Shown here: piece by piece, positions 1-7,868 of the stretch
How the letters are laid out: each line of letters begins with the position of its first letter
Numbering within the stretch: the first letter of the stretch is position 1
Source: Acinetobacter sp. SAAs474
GTDB taxonomy: Bacteria; Pseudomonadota; Gammaproteobacteria; Pseudomonadales; Moraxellaceae
Direction: 5' to 3'
Assembly (NCBI RefSeq): GCF_032823475.1
Contig: NZ_CP127915.1
Location: 620,001-684,000 of the forward strand
DNA: 64,000 nt
The notes under the pieces: model-generated
What the model saw: the letters and a program-made list of their open reading frames with translations, nothing else
Told to the model about the DNA's origin: nothing
The model's database searches: none
Translations under genes and position numbers: made by a program

Positions 1-271
1 CCATATTGACCGAAATACTCGGACCAAATCCCCATCCACCACGACTTCCCCAACCGCCACCTAAACCAACGCCTACGCCAACACCAGTTCTTTTTGCAGG
101 TTGTACGCCTTGCTGAATATATTGTTCAATCCGTTGATATTCACTATGCAACTGACCACAGTTGAATGCTTGATATTGTGTCGGAGAAACATAGCTAGGT
201 TTCACTGTCGTGGTACATGCACTTAAAAGCAGTGCAGATCCGACCAAAATTAGAAAATACGTTGCTTTCAT
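1..271 (-). CDS. Gly-rich lipoprotein, partial (C-terminus beyond window)
   Basis: The reading frame opens with ATG at 271 on the minus strand and runs off the left edge, so only about 90 residues are seen. The N-terminus is a lipoprotein signal peptide with lipobox LLLSAC, so Cys19 is the probable lipid anchor. A polar stretch follows (residues about 20-60), then a glycine-rich segment (GVGVGVGLGGGWG). This composition is common in small envelope lipoproteins of gamma-proteobacteria. No function can be assigned. It is transcribed leftward, away from the next gene. Confidence 0.75.
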   Translation of the reverse strand, partial: MKATYFLILVGSALLLSACTTTVKPSYVSPTQYQAFNCGQLHSEYQRIEQYIQQGVQPAKRTGVGVGVGLGGGWGSRGGWGFGPSISVNM

Positions 272-605
272 GGTATGGCTGGCTCTATTGATTGAATGAT
301 GTATTTTAATTGAACAACGTTTCATGCATACAGTCAATTTATCTTATTGGGTAAAGTTTAAGATCATCGCATCAATATAGAATAACTTTCGCTAAAGCAT
401 CCGAATCCTGCTGAAGCAAATGAGGATATTTATCATGAAACTGATTTTTGATTTCAAGAATAAAAAAAATCTTTATTGGATCAAACCATAGTCAAAATCA
501 AGCATAAAATTACAGTTACTTTATGCTTTAAAAGAAAAATCCTTATCCATAATTTAACTTAAATAAGCTAAATATCATGACTGTAGCTATAAACAGAGTT
601 GTCGA

Positions 606-998
606 TTAAGTAAAATTGGGCTGCAATATAACTAAACCATAAATTGCAACAAATGCAATACACGCTAAAAGCCAGCCTGCTTTACGCTGAATCAATAATA
701 TAGATGAATCATTTTTATATGCTTTAATTAAAGAAGAAAACAAAACTAAAAATAAAATGATTTTGGCATAAAACCAAGTTTCTATTTTAAATTGCATCAT
801 CACCAACAAAGCAATGCCGGAAATCAATAACAATGTTAAAGCTAGATGCTGTAAAGCAATCAAAAATTTACGCCACTTTAACGTGACCACTTGCTGCTGT
901 TGAGTTTGAAATAATGAGATCCCTCCTAAGACCAAAGCACTTAATAACAGAATCACACCCATAATATGCAAAACACTTAACCATGATGTCGCTAACAT
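606..998 (-). CDS. Small integral membrane protein, SirB2-like
   Basis: A protein of about 130 residues with four predicted membrane helices (roughly residues 5-28, 42-64, 70-90 and 108-126). The early HIMGVILLLSALVLGG segment and the overall pattern resemble the SirB2/CopD-like family of small inner-membrane proteins, whose role is not well defined. The frame is open further upstream, but ATG at 998 is preferred: the bolA gene ends at 1016, an AAGGT ribosome-binding-like motif precedes this ATG, and the upstream extension is hydrophilic. It probably forms an operon with bolA. Family assignment is by pattern only. Confidence 0.6.
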   Translation of the reverse strand: MLATSWLSVLHIMGVILLLSALVLGGISLFQTQQQQVVTLKWRKFLIALQHLALTLLLISGIALLVMMQFKIETWFYAKIILFLVLFSSLIKAYKNDSSILLIQRKAGWLLACIAFVAIYGLVILQPNFT

Positions 999-1015
999 AT
1001 ATGATACCTTTTGCC

Positions 1016-1321
1016 TTATTTGGCTGCATGTGCACATTCAGGACTTGAAGTATCCTGATCTTGCCATTCTGAAGGAAGGAATGCATGAATTGCTAAAGCA
1101 TGAATTTTGTCAGATGCCAGTAAATTACCTACGGCTTCGTATACTTTTTGATGACGCTGGACCAAACGTAACCCGCTAAAAATATCACTTACAATGACCA
1201 CTTTAAAATGTGATTCCTTGCCCGGAAAATAACCACCATGACCTGCAGATTCATTGACGATCTCTAATTGACTCGGCGATAAAGTTTGTAAACGCTGTGT
1301 CAGTTCTTGTTCTAAGCTCAT
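1016..1321 (-). CDS. bolA: BolA family protein
   Basis: A 101-residue protein, matching the usual BolA length of about 100. The conserved core is visible: FKVVIVSDIFSG followed by RHQKVYEAVG, the region with the family's invariant RH pair, then ALAIHAF. BolA proteins act in the cytoplasm with monothiol glutaredoxins in iron-sulfur trafficking and in stress-linked morphology. ATG at 1321 gives a start typical of the family (MSLEQELTQRL). It lies 17 bp upstream of the SirB2-like gene on the same strand. The C-terminal tail (SSPECAHAAK) is not part of the fold. Confidence 0.88.
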   Translation of the reverse strand: MSLEQELTQRLQTLSPSQLEIVNESAGHGGYFPGKESHFKVVIVSDIFSGLRLVQRHQKVYEAVGNLLASDKIHALAIHAFLPSEWQDQDTSSPECAHAAK

Positions 1322-1616
1322 GGCATTACTCCAACCAAAATCAAAATGATATACGTTTTAGTATACGTTAATTTTCTCAATATTCACGCTTAAAACAAGA
1401 TCATTTAAGCAACAGTATTTGTTCTTTAAAGCAGTGACTCTCTCAGCTATATACGATTAAGATGATAAAAATTGATGATATTTTAGTCCATAGAATCAGA
1501 TATTAATGACCTCTAGCGCATTTTTTTAATGGATTTGCTTCTTATTTATGCAATTGATACAACTTTTTGCATAAAGTTATTGACCCTAATGCTGCATAAT
1601 GTATTATACACCGCAT

Positions 1617-1692
<76 letters not shown>

Positions 1693-1735
1693 AATTCTTT
1701 TTCGTTTAGTTTTTATAGTAAAAATTATTCACCCT

Positions 1736-1811
<76 letters not shown>

Positions 1812-1820
1812 AATTCAAAA

Positions 1821-1849
1821 AGCCCTAATCGAAAGATTAGGGCTTTTTT
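1821..1849 (+). terminator. Rho-independent terminator of the tRNA-Gly pair
   Basis: Inverted repeat AGCCCTAATC / GATTAGGGCT with a GAAA loop, followed by a run of T. It sits 10 bp after the second tRNA-Gly. Confidence 0.92.
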
Positions 1850-2200
1850 CTTGTTGATTACTAATAATATTTTTTCTAAAACCTATATGTTTTAGCTTTG
1901 GAAGAAGCTCAAAAAAAATTTAGACAACGTGTTTTTTAAGCTGGTTCGTGACCAAAAGTGCCCTAAACGTGCCTTCCCTTTATTATATACGAATCAATTC
2001 ATTCGCTATTTTGGTATTTTTTAATCAATTTTAGTATACATAATCAGAACACCCTCCCCATACACCTGACTTCCCTTTTTTCCATCTATTTTAGTATTTC
2101 TTTATTTGCTTTATTTTGATGGTGACCAAATTTGGTCACCAAAAATATATAATTAAAACAATTACTTATTAACGAAAAACTCAACTTAAATCTCTTTTAA
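1850..2200. other. Left end of genomic island, non-coding, with repeats
   Basis: No gene is visible. The stretch holds three copies of a TTTTRGTAT motif (near 2011, 2030 and 2089) and a perfect 20-bp palindrome at 2121-2140. Its place between the tRNA-Gly genes and the integrase module suggests integrase, excisionase or repressor binding sites. That is an inference from position and repetition only. Confidence 0.4.
2121..2140. promoter_or_regulatory. Perfect 20-bp palindrome, candidate operator
   Basis: GGTGACCAAA / TTTGGTCACC is perfectly self-complementary. It has no T-run, so it is unlikely to be a terminator. It lies about 60 bp beyond the 3' end of the Cro/CI-type gene at 2201-2419. A related half-site, GTGACCAAAA, occurs near 1947. 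The binding protein is unknown. Confidence 0.4.
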
Positions 2201-2419
2201 TCAAGCATTCTGCTCTTCATTTTTCTGAAGTTTTAATAAATCACCCACTTCAACATTAAGTAATACACACAATTTTTCTAAGGTATCAAAATCTATTCGA
2301 GTCGATTGACCATTATATAACTTATGCAATGTTGTCTTACTCATTCCAGTTGCTCGAGCTACATCTGCTACTTTCATTCTTCGTTCCGCCAAAAGAACAG
2401 GTAAGTTACAAACTATCAT
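2201..2419 (-). CDS. Cro/CI-type helix-turn-helix regulator
   Basis: A 72-residue protein made almost entirely of one HTH domain. The segment VADVARATGMSKTTLHKLYNGQST (residues about 17-40) is the HTH, followed by FDTLEKLCVLLNVEVGDLLKL, which is typical of short Xre-family repressors. It is divergent from the excisionase-integrase genes starting at 2530, so the shared 110-bp gap is the likely control region for the choice between integration and excision. The start at 2419 is the only reasonable ATG. The role as the island's repressor is inferred from position. Confidence 0.8.
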   Translation of the reverse strand: MIVCNLPVLLAERRMKVADVARATGMSKTTLHKLYNGQSTRIDFDTLEKLCVLLNVEVGDLLKLQKNEEQNA

Positions 2420-2529
2420 TAATTACCACCATTGTGTAATAAAGTACTTGCATGATGTATTAAATGCATTTATTATCGCATTGTGGTCTTAAATAACATC
2501 ATTGTGATACTTTGTTAAAGGATACAAAT

Positions 2530-2745
2530 ATGAATCTTACTTATATTACTACAAAAGAATTGGCAGAACGAATCCATTATAACGAACGTACCATCCGTAA
2601 TCAGTTAAAGGATAGCGTTTTGATCGAGGGCATTCATTACATTCGCCCTTTTGGTGGGCGCAAAATTTTATATGTATGGGAGCGTATTGAAGAAGATATG
2701 ACTAAAACCACTTTAGGCTCGTTACATAGCCTACAACTTCAGTAA
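2530..2745 (+). CDS. Excisionase-like DNA-binding protein
   Basis: A 71-residue protein. ITTKELAERIHYNERTIRNQLKDS is a winged-helix/MerR-like DNA-binding helix pair. It is followed by GIHYIRPFGGRKILYVWERIEEDM, the wing pattern of Xis-type excisionases. ATG at 2530 is chosen because AAAGGA lies 8 bp before it. The integrase starts 13 bp after its stop, so the two are probably co-transcribed. Such proteins bend att DNA and bias the integrase toward excision. That function is inferred from family and neighbourhood. Confidence 0.75.
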   Translation: MNLTYITTKELAERIHYNERTIRNQLKDSVLIEGIHYIRPFGGRKILYVWERIEEDMTKTTLGSLHSLQLQ

Positions 2746-2758
2746 GGAGAACATATTT

Positions 2759-3934
2759 ATGGCTGCTATTCGTACTAGGTACGGTAAGTTATGTGTCGAT
2801 TTTCGATACTTAAATATTCGTTGCCGTGAAACCACCGCTCTTGAAGACAATACTCAAAATCGAAAAAAGCTTGAAAAAGTGATTGAACGAATGGAAGCAG
2901 AAATCTTATTGGGTATTTTTGACTATGCCAAATACTTTCCAAAAAGTTCTCGTTTAAAAGAAATCAAAAATGCAGAAAACAGAGTAAATGAAATCAGCTC
3001 AAAAACACCTCTATTTTCTAAGTTCTGTGAAATCTGGTTCACTGATAAAGAAATAGAATGGCGTACAAGCTACAAGGAAAAAATTCAAATTGTGATCAGA
3101 AAGTATTTAATTCCTTTTTTTGGCACAATTCCGGTTATTAATATCAAAAAGTCAGACATTCTTGGATTCCGTTCATCCCTCGCCAAAGTGACTTACGGGA
3201 AAAACCAAGAATGCCTTTCACCATCAAGAATCAACCAGATTATGATAGCACTTCGTATGATACTCGATAGTGCTGCCGAACGATATGACTTTGACAGTCC
3301 TTATAAGAATATCAAGAACTTAAAGCAAGGAAAAATTGAAGTCACGCCTTTTTCATTAAAGGAAGTACATGCAATCTTGGCCACAGTTCGTGATGATTTT
3401 AAGCCTTATTATACTGTTCGATTTTTCACAGGTATGCGCACCAGTGAAATTGATGGGTTGCAATGGAAAAATGTGGACTTGCAACGTCGGGAAATCCATA
3501 TTCGTGAAGCCTTGGTGAATGGGGAACTGGGTGGAACCAAAACCTATGGTTCTGACCGCACGATCCAAATGAGTGACCGCGTTTACCAAGCCTTTCTACA
3601 ACAGAAAAGCTTAAATAATAGTAAATCAGAGTTTGTATTCTGTAATCGTGATGGTGGACCTCTCGATTATCGCCTAGTGAATAGACGTGTCTGGCATCCT
3701 TTATTACGCTATTTAGGCCTAAAGCCACGTCGTGCCTATCAAACACGTCATACAGCAGCAACGCTCTGGCTGTCAGCAGGAGAAAATCCCGAATGGATCG
3801 CACGTCAATTAGGACATTCAACGACTGAAATGCTATTCCGGGTCTATAGTCGTTATATCCCCAATGTTACGCGTCGCGATGGCAGTGCTTTTGAAGCCAT
3901 GCTGGAAAAACTGAATAGAGGAGCTTGCACATGA
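2759..3934 (+). CDS. int: Tyrosine-type site-specific integrase
   Basis: A 391-residue phage-type integrase. The N-terminal part (residues about 1-60) is an Arm-type domain, followed by a core-binding SAM-like region and a catalytic domain from about residue 195. The catalytic set is visible: Arg in FTGMRTSEIDGL, the Y-x-x-R-H box in RAYQTRHTAATLWL, the GH in RQLGHST and the nucleophile Tyr in FRVYSRYI. AAGGAG lies 9 bp before ATG 2759. It is the integrase most likely to have placed the left arm of the island beside the tRNA-Gly genes. Its stop overlaps the next start by 4 bp (ATGA). Confidence 0.93.
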   Translation: MAAIRTRYGKLCVDFRYLNIRCRETTALEDNTQNRKKLEKVIERMEAEILLGIFDYAKYFPKSSRLKEIKNAENRVNEISSKTPLFSKFCEIWFTDKEIEWRTSYKEKIQIVIRKYLIPFFGTIPVINIKKSDILGFRSSLAKVTYGKNQECLSPSRINQIMIALRMILDSAAERYDFDSPYKNIKNLKQGKIEVTPFSLKEVHAILATVRDDFKPYYTVRFFTGMRTSEIDGLQWKNVDLQRREIHIREALVNGELGGTKTYGSDRTIQMSDRVYQAFLQQKSLNNSKSEFVFCNRDGGPLDYRLVNRRVWHPLLRYLGLKPRRAYQTRHTAATLWLSAGENPEWIARQLGHSTTEMLFRVYSRYIPNVTRRDGSAFEAMLEKLNRGACT

Positions 3935-4179
3935 ATAGTAAAGCTTTCTTTGGTGGTGTGGTCGTCAGTCCTGAAGCTGATACTGTCGCTCGTGAATTAA
4001 TCCATGAGCTACACATTCCTAAACTGCACAATCTGGCGTTTTTGCTGGAGATCAACAAATGCTTCGATGATCACCAGGCATTGAGACTCTGGTTACAGCG
4101 ACTGCTGGATGATGGACAAGCCCATTACGATGATTTAGCCCAACAGGCACGCCTCCGGTTAATGAGCTTAACTCCCTGA
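3931..4179 (+). CDS. Small island protein of unknown function, coupled to integrase
   Basis: An 82-residue soluble protein, mostly helical in appearance (ADTVARELIHELHIPKLHN and later LRLWLQRLLDDGQAHYDDL). I recognise no domain. ATG 3931 overlaps the integrase stop (ATGA), and GAGGAG lies just upstream, so translation is probably coupled. The next gene follows after about 70 bp, which suggests that it belongs to the integrase-replication operon of the island. Confidence 0.65.
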   Translation: MNSKAFFGGVVVSPEADTVARELIHELHIPKLHNLAFLLEINKCFDDHQALRLWLQRLLDDGQAHYDDLAQQARLRLMSLTP

Positions 4180-4247
4180 TCACATAAATATACAAGGTCA
4201 TCTGATTGATGACCTTAGCCCTCTATACCTATAAAAAAGGTGAACAC

Positions 4248-4796
4248 ATGCATAAAGACATTTCAATTTGGATGCCACTCTATATTGGTGACCTACAGGC
4301 GAAATTTGCACGAATGACAGCAGAACAAATTGGTGCAGCACTACTGTTAATGATGGATTTCTGGAAAAATGGTGCTATTCCTCATGACCTAGCAACAATA
4401 TGTAGCATCACAAAATTATCGCAACATACCAAGGCTAAAACCTTGTTGAATACGCTAATAGCCCTAGAATTGTTTGAAGTCGAATCTGAGCAGATTCATT
4501 CAAGTTTTTTAACCAGTTTAAAAAGCCAGGCATTGCAAAATCAGCAAATGAAATCTGATAAAGCTAAAAATGCAGCTCAAGCACGTTGGGGGAAATCCGC
4601 CAGTAATGCTCAAGCATCAGCCAAGCAACGAAAAGTAAATGCTCAAGCAGCTCCTGAGAATAGCCCGAGTATTACTCAAGTCATGCTTGAATCATGCCCT
4701 TCATCTTCATCTTCATCTTCATCTTCATCTTCATCTTCATCTTCAAATTTTGAAGAAAAAAATGAGGATTTTTTAGAAAATTCCAAATGGATTTAG
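4248..4796 (+). CDS. DUF1376-like replication-module protein with poly-Ser tract
   Basis: A 182-residue protein. The N-terminal domain (residues 1 to about 95) has the DUF1376 signature: WMPLYIGDLQAKFARMTAEQIGAALLLMMDFWKNGAIP. This family is found in phage and island replication modules beside DnaC-like loaders, as here. The middle is Ala/Gln/Lys-rich, and a run of 16 Ser near residues 150-165 is encoded by a hexanucleotide repeat. ATG 4248 is used because AAAAGGTGA precedes it and the family starts with this segment. The stop (TAG) overlaps the AGGAG of the next gene. A replication-initiation role is inferred. Confidence 0.75.
   Translation: MHKDISIWMPLYIGDLQAKFARMTAEQIGAALLLMMDFWKNGAIPHDLATICSITKLSQHTKAKTLLNTLIALELFEVESEQIHSSFLTSLKSQALQNQQMKSDKAKNAAQARWGKSASNAQASAKQRKVNAQAAPENSPSITQVMLESCPSSSSSSSSSSSSSSSNFEEKNEDFLENSKWI
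4695..4745 (+). repeat. Hexanucleotide (TCATCT)n microsatellite inside CDS
   Basis: About eight tandem TCATCT-type units encode the poly-Ser linker of the DUF1376-like protein. Because each unit is 6 bp, copy-number change alters linker length without shifting the frame. Confidence 0.85.
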
Positions 4797-4806
4797 GAGA
4801 ATAATC

Positions 4807-5553
4807 ATGAATACCATGCTTAAAACGCTCCAGTTTCGCGCAGAAACAACGGAAACACTTTGCCCTACCCATCATATACCCCTGATGGAAATTGCCGGTT
4901 ACAGGCTCTGTAAATTGTGTGCCAAAGAAACCGTCCAACACTCACATGCAGCCTATGAGAATGAACTGCAACAGCGATTGCTAAAACAGAAAATTAAAAA
5001 TTCAGGGCTCAATAAACGCTACCTGGATCGGGGCTTCAAGAATTATGTAGTTGCATGCCCTGCACAAGACAATACCATCAAACTATGTCAGGCCTTTGCA
5101 CAGCAGATTATTTCTGACCACAACCCGAACATGTTGATGATTGGTACACCAGGTACAGGTAAAACCCATCTGAGTGCATCAATTATTCGCAACATTCTGC
5201 ATAACAGTACAAAATCTGCACGCTACTATACCAGTGCAGAAATTGCTCAAAAAATGATGGACACTTGGTCAGATGCTTCACGCTCTGAAAAGGAAGTCAT
5301 CGACCATTTCTCCAGCTTTGATTTATTAGTGATTGATGAATATGGCTTGCATGACCGGCATGAGAAACGTCTGGAGATGGTGCATAAGGTTCTGTATAGC
5401 CGTTATGACAATATGAAGTCCACGCTGCTAATTTCCAATTTCACATTACAGAATATGCAGCGGGATTTAGGTGTCCGATTATGGTCACGGTTGCATGAAA
5501 ACAATTTGATTGTAGTGCCGTGTTATTGGGATGACAGAAGATTAACTGGGTAA
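4807..5553 (+). CDS. DnaC-like ATP-binding helicase loader
   Basis: A 248-residue protein. Residues 19-38 carry His and Cys residues (CPTHH and CKLC) that could bind zinc. An AAA+ domain follows with Walker A GTPGTGKT at 113-120 and Walker B LLVIDEYG near 173-180. The layout matches DnaC/IstB-like helicase loaders of phages and islands, which load the replicative helicase at an origin. It starts 10 bp after the DUF1376-like gene with an SD that overlaps that gene's stop. The pair suggests that the element once replicated, or is a phage satellite derivative. Confidence 0.88.
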   Translation: MNTMLKTLQFRAETTETLCPTHHIPLMEIAGYRLCKLCAKETVQHSHAAYENELQQRLLKQKIKNSGLNKRYLDRGFKNYVVACPAQDNTIKLCQAFAQQIISDHNPNMLMIGTPGTGKTHLSASIIRNILHNSTKSARYYTSAEIAQKMMDTWSDASRSEKEVIDHFSSFDLLVIDEYGLHDRHEKRLEMVHKVLYSRYDNMKSTLLISNFTLQNMQRDLGVRLWSRLHENNLIVVPCYWDDRRLTG

Positions 5554-5565
5554 CAAAATCTGCAT

Positions 5566-5602
5566 AGCCAATCACCCTAAGAGCAGGGTAATTGGCTTTT
5601 TA
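5566..5602 (+). terminator. Rho-independent terminator after the DnaC-like gene
   Basis: An imperfect stem of AGCCAATCACCCT with AGGGTAATTGGCT, followed by TTTTTAT. It lies 12 bp after the stop codon. Confidence 0.85.
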
Positions 5603-5873
5603 TAATAAAAACGAATTTTATATATATAATCTAACCAGATCTAGATTTAATTATTAAAAAAAATAACTTCCATATATATTTTTTTAACTTCCAAAAGCCA
5701 ATATGCTGATATAATTTTATTTTTTAGCGGTTAAAATTTTCTTAGCATGGACGGAAATTGGTTCGAATTCATAGCAATACAAGGCTTACAAGCTCGTAAA
5801 GCCTTTTACTGAATAGCCACCGATTTTGTAGACACCTTTTAGTTAGATAAAATGGCTAATTAACGAGGTGCTT

Positions 5874-6152
5874 ATGAGCAGTAAACGATATCCTGAAGAA
5901 TTCAAAATTGAAGCAGTAAAACAGGTCACTGAGAAAGGTCATAGTGTGGCCGAGGTTGCTACGCGTTTAGGAACCACCACCCATAGTTTGTATGCTTGGA
6001 TTAAACGTTATGATCCACAGCAGCCCAAGACGATAGAGTCTAATGATCCAAGTGCAGAATTAGCAAAGTTAAAAAAAGAGCTGCAACGGGTTACTGAAGA
6101 AAGGGACATATTAAAAAAGGCCGCGGTGTACTTCGCAAGCCAGTCCAAATGA
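5874..6152 (+). CDS. IS3-family transposase OrfA
   Basis: A 92-residue protein. An HTH of the IS3 OrfA type (YPEEFKIEAVKQVTEKGHSVAEVATRLGTTTHSLYAWIKRY) is followed by a leucine-zipper-like coil (LAKLKKELQRVTEERDILKKA) that mediates multimerisation. ATG 5874 is preferred; a GTG two codons earlier is also open. An in-frame A AAA AAG slippery heptamer at 6113-6119 precedes the overlap with OrfB, which is in the -1 frame. This is the usual device for making the OrfAB fusion transposase. Confidence 0.93.
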   Translation: MSSKRYPEEFKIEAVKQVTEKGHSVAEVATRLGTTTHSLYAWIKRYDPQQPKTIESNDPSAELAKLKKELQRVTEERDILKKAAVYFASQSK

Positions 6153-7021
6153 GGTACGCCTTTATTCAGGACAATCAGCACATATGGCCTGTTCGTCGTT
6201 TATGTTCAACATTAGATGTTCACCACAGTGGTTATTACGCATGGTTAAAGCAACCCACTAGTGAAACTGCAAGGAAACGGCAACAGCTTTCAGAACTGAT
6301 TAAACAATTCTGGCTGGAATCTGGCGGAGTCTATGGCTATCGCAAGATTCACTATGATTTGAAAGATGTTGGCGAAAGTTGCGGGATCAATCGAGTACAT
6401 CGACTGATGAAAGCAGATGGTCTTAAATCACAGCGTGGTTATCGTAAACCTAGAGCTCACGCTGGTACTCCAGCGGTCATTGCCGCAAACAGCTTAAATC
6501 GACAGTTTAATCCAACTCAGCCGAACCAATTATGGGTGACGGACATTACCTATATCCGTACACATGAAGGGTGGTTGTATCTTGCAGTTGTGATTGATCT
6601 ATTTTCACGTCTTGTTGTTGGTTGGTCTATGAAATCCAGAATCACGACAGATTTGGTTTTAGATGCGTTATTGATGGCTTTGTGGCGAAGAAATCCAAAG
6701 AACAAAGTCCTAATTCATTCTGATCAAGGTAGCCAATATACCAGCCATGAATGGCAGACATTTCTCAAGCATCATAATCTTGAAAGTAGTATGAGTCGTA
6801 GAGGTAATTGCCATGACAATGCTGTTGCAGAAAGCTTCTTCCAGCTATTAAAGCGGGAACGAATTAAAAAGAAAATCTATGTAACTAGAACTGAAGCAAG
6901 ATCCGATATCTTTGAATATATAGAGATGTTCTATAATTCAAAACGCAGACATGGTTCCAATGGTCAACGTTCTCCATTAGATTATGAAAAGGCCCATCAA
7001 AAGATGGTTATGTGTGTCTAG
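6149..7021 (+). CDS. IS3-family transposase OrfB (DDE catalytic domain)
   Basis: A 290-residue protein. The N-terminal HTH_21-like region (GVYGYRKIHYDL) is followed by the rve integrase core. The DDE residues are visible: Asp in WVTDITY, Asp in IHSDQGSQY and Glu in NAVAESFF, with the usual K/R in LLKRERI. ATG overlaps the OrfA stop (ATGA). In the family the active enzyme is the OrfAB frameshift product. The frame is intact and its length is normal, so the element may still be active. Confidence 0.95.
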   Translation: MRYAFIQDNQHIWPVRRLCSTLDVHHSGYYAWLKQPTSETARKRQQLSELIKQFWLESGGVYGYRKIHYDLKDVGESCGINRVHRLMKADGLKSQRGYRKPRAHAGTPAVIAANSLNRQFNPTQPNQLWVTDITYIRTHEGWLYLAVVIDLFSRLVVGWSMKSRITTDLVLDALLMALWRRNPKNKVLIHSDQGSQYTSHEWQTFLKHHNLESSMSRRGNCHDNAVAESFFQLLKRERIKKKIYVTRTEARSDIFEYIEMFYNSKRRHGSNGQRSPLDYEKAHQKMVMCV

Positions 7022-7036
7022 AATTTTGGTGGCTAT

Positions 7037-7867
7037 TCAAGGTATCTTCTTTTCTAAATTCGTTTGTAAACTCTCAGTTAGAGCTAGTATAGGAAAAATT
7101 GACTCTAAACTTTTCTCTACTTGCTTATAACCTCTTTGCAAGCAAACCCTCTCTCTACTAGCTTTTTCACTATCTAAAATAAAATAGCATTCCTTCACTA
7201 AAGGCTCTTTAGCTTCTTTCCATCCATTGACAGATAAAGACAATTGAGTGGTGTAGATGAACATATATAGTTCTAAAAATAACTGTATATTTTCTAAAAA
7301 ATATTTTGATTTAGTCGTTAAAAAATCTAAATCCTTAGAAAATATATTTGATATTTTAGGTAAATAACTTATTACATCTGCAGTATTAGGTTTTTTTGTT
7401 GGAAAATATTTATTGAATACTTCATTGATCTTATTTTCAATGAAATTCAGATTTGGCATGTTATCTTCATAAATTTTATCTTTGGAGAATAATGTTTTCA
7501 TTAAGGACACTATTCTTTTCTCCACTGCAGAGTTATCTACATTATCTGCTAATGAATATATACTCAGCTTAGGTGAAACTTTAGCAATATTTTTTCCATT
7601 GAAATAAATTTGCTTAATGAAAGAACAAGCATCATCACTACTAAGTAAAACATTAAACTCATCCTCGCAGATATTTTCAAAACTTTCTAATTGAGCGTGA
7701 ATTTCTGAAGATTTTTTTTCAGTGAAATTCAAACCATATAAATTACTTAAAAATAACCCAGATATAATACTCCAATTAAAATCATCACTATTTTCTTGTG
7801 TTCTAATTGGATAAAATGAAGCCATACTAGTCCTAGTATCCACCTTAAGATCAAGATTTAGACTCAT
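7037..7867 (-). pseudogene. dptG: DptG-like restriction protein, 3' end replaced by IS
   Basis: A frame of 276 residues. It starts 1 bp after the dptF stop, in the position of DptG in DptFGH phosphorothioation-dependent restriction systems. The N-terminus (SMASFYPIRTQENSDDFNWSI) and helical body fit that family as far as I can recall, but the main support is context. The frame ends exactly in the IS3 right inverted repeat: its stop TGA (7039-7037) is the first triplet of that repeat. The original C-terminus is therefore lost. No DptH is found on the other side of the IS. Confidence 0.65.
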
Positions 7868-7868
7868 T

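Larger units (their letters stand above)
5810..7039 (+). mobile_element. IS3-family insertion sequence, complete, 1230 bp
   Basis: Two overlapping transposase frames lie between inverted repeats. The left end starts TGAATAGCCACC, then GATTTTGTAGACACC. The right end, read on the minus strand, starts TGAATAGCCACC, then AAAATTCTAGACAC. The flanking triplets differ (TAC at left, AGG at right), so no 3-bp target duplication is visible. The right end truncates the dptG-like gene. Confidence 0.93.

Noticed and set aside
3426..3821. Open frame on the minus strand inside the integrase gene
   Set aside because: It is a shadow of the integrase coding strand. The sense protein has all catalytic residues and the antisense product has no recognisable feature.
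4681..4941. Minus-strand frame with a repeated Met-Lys tract
   Set aside because: The tract is the reverse reading of the poly-Ser hexanucleotide repeat, not a real protein.
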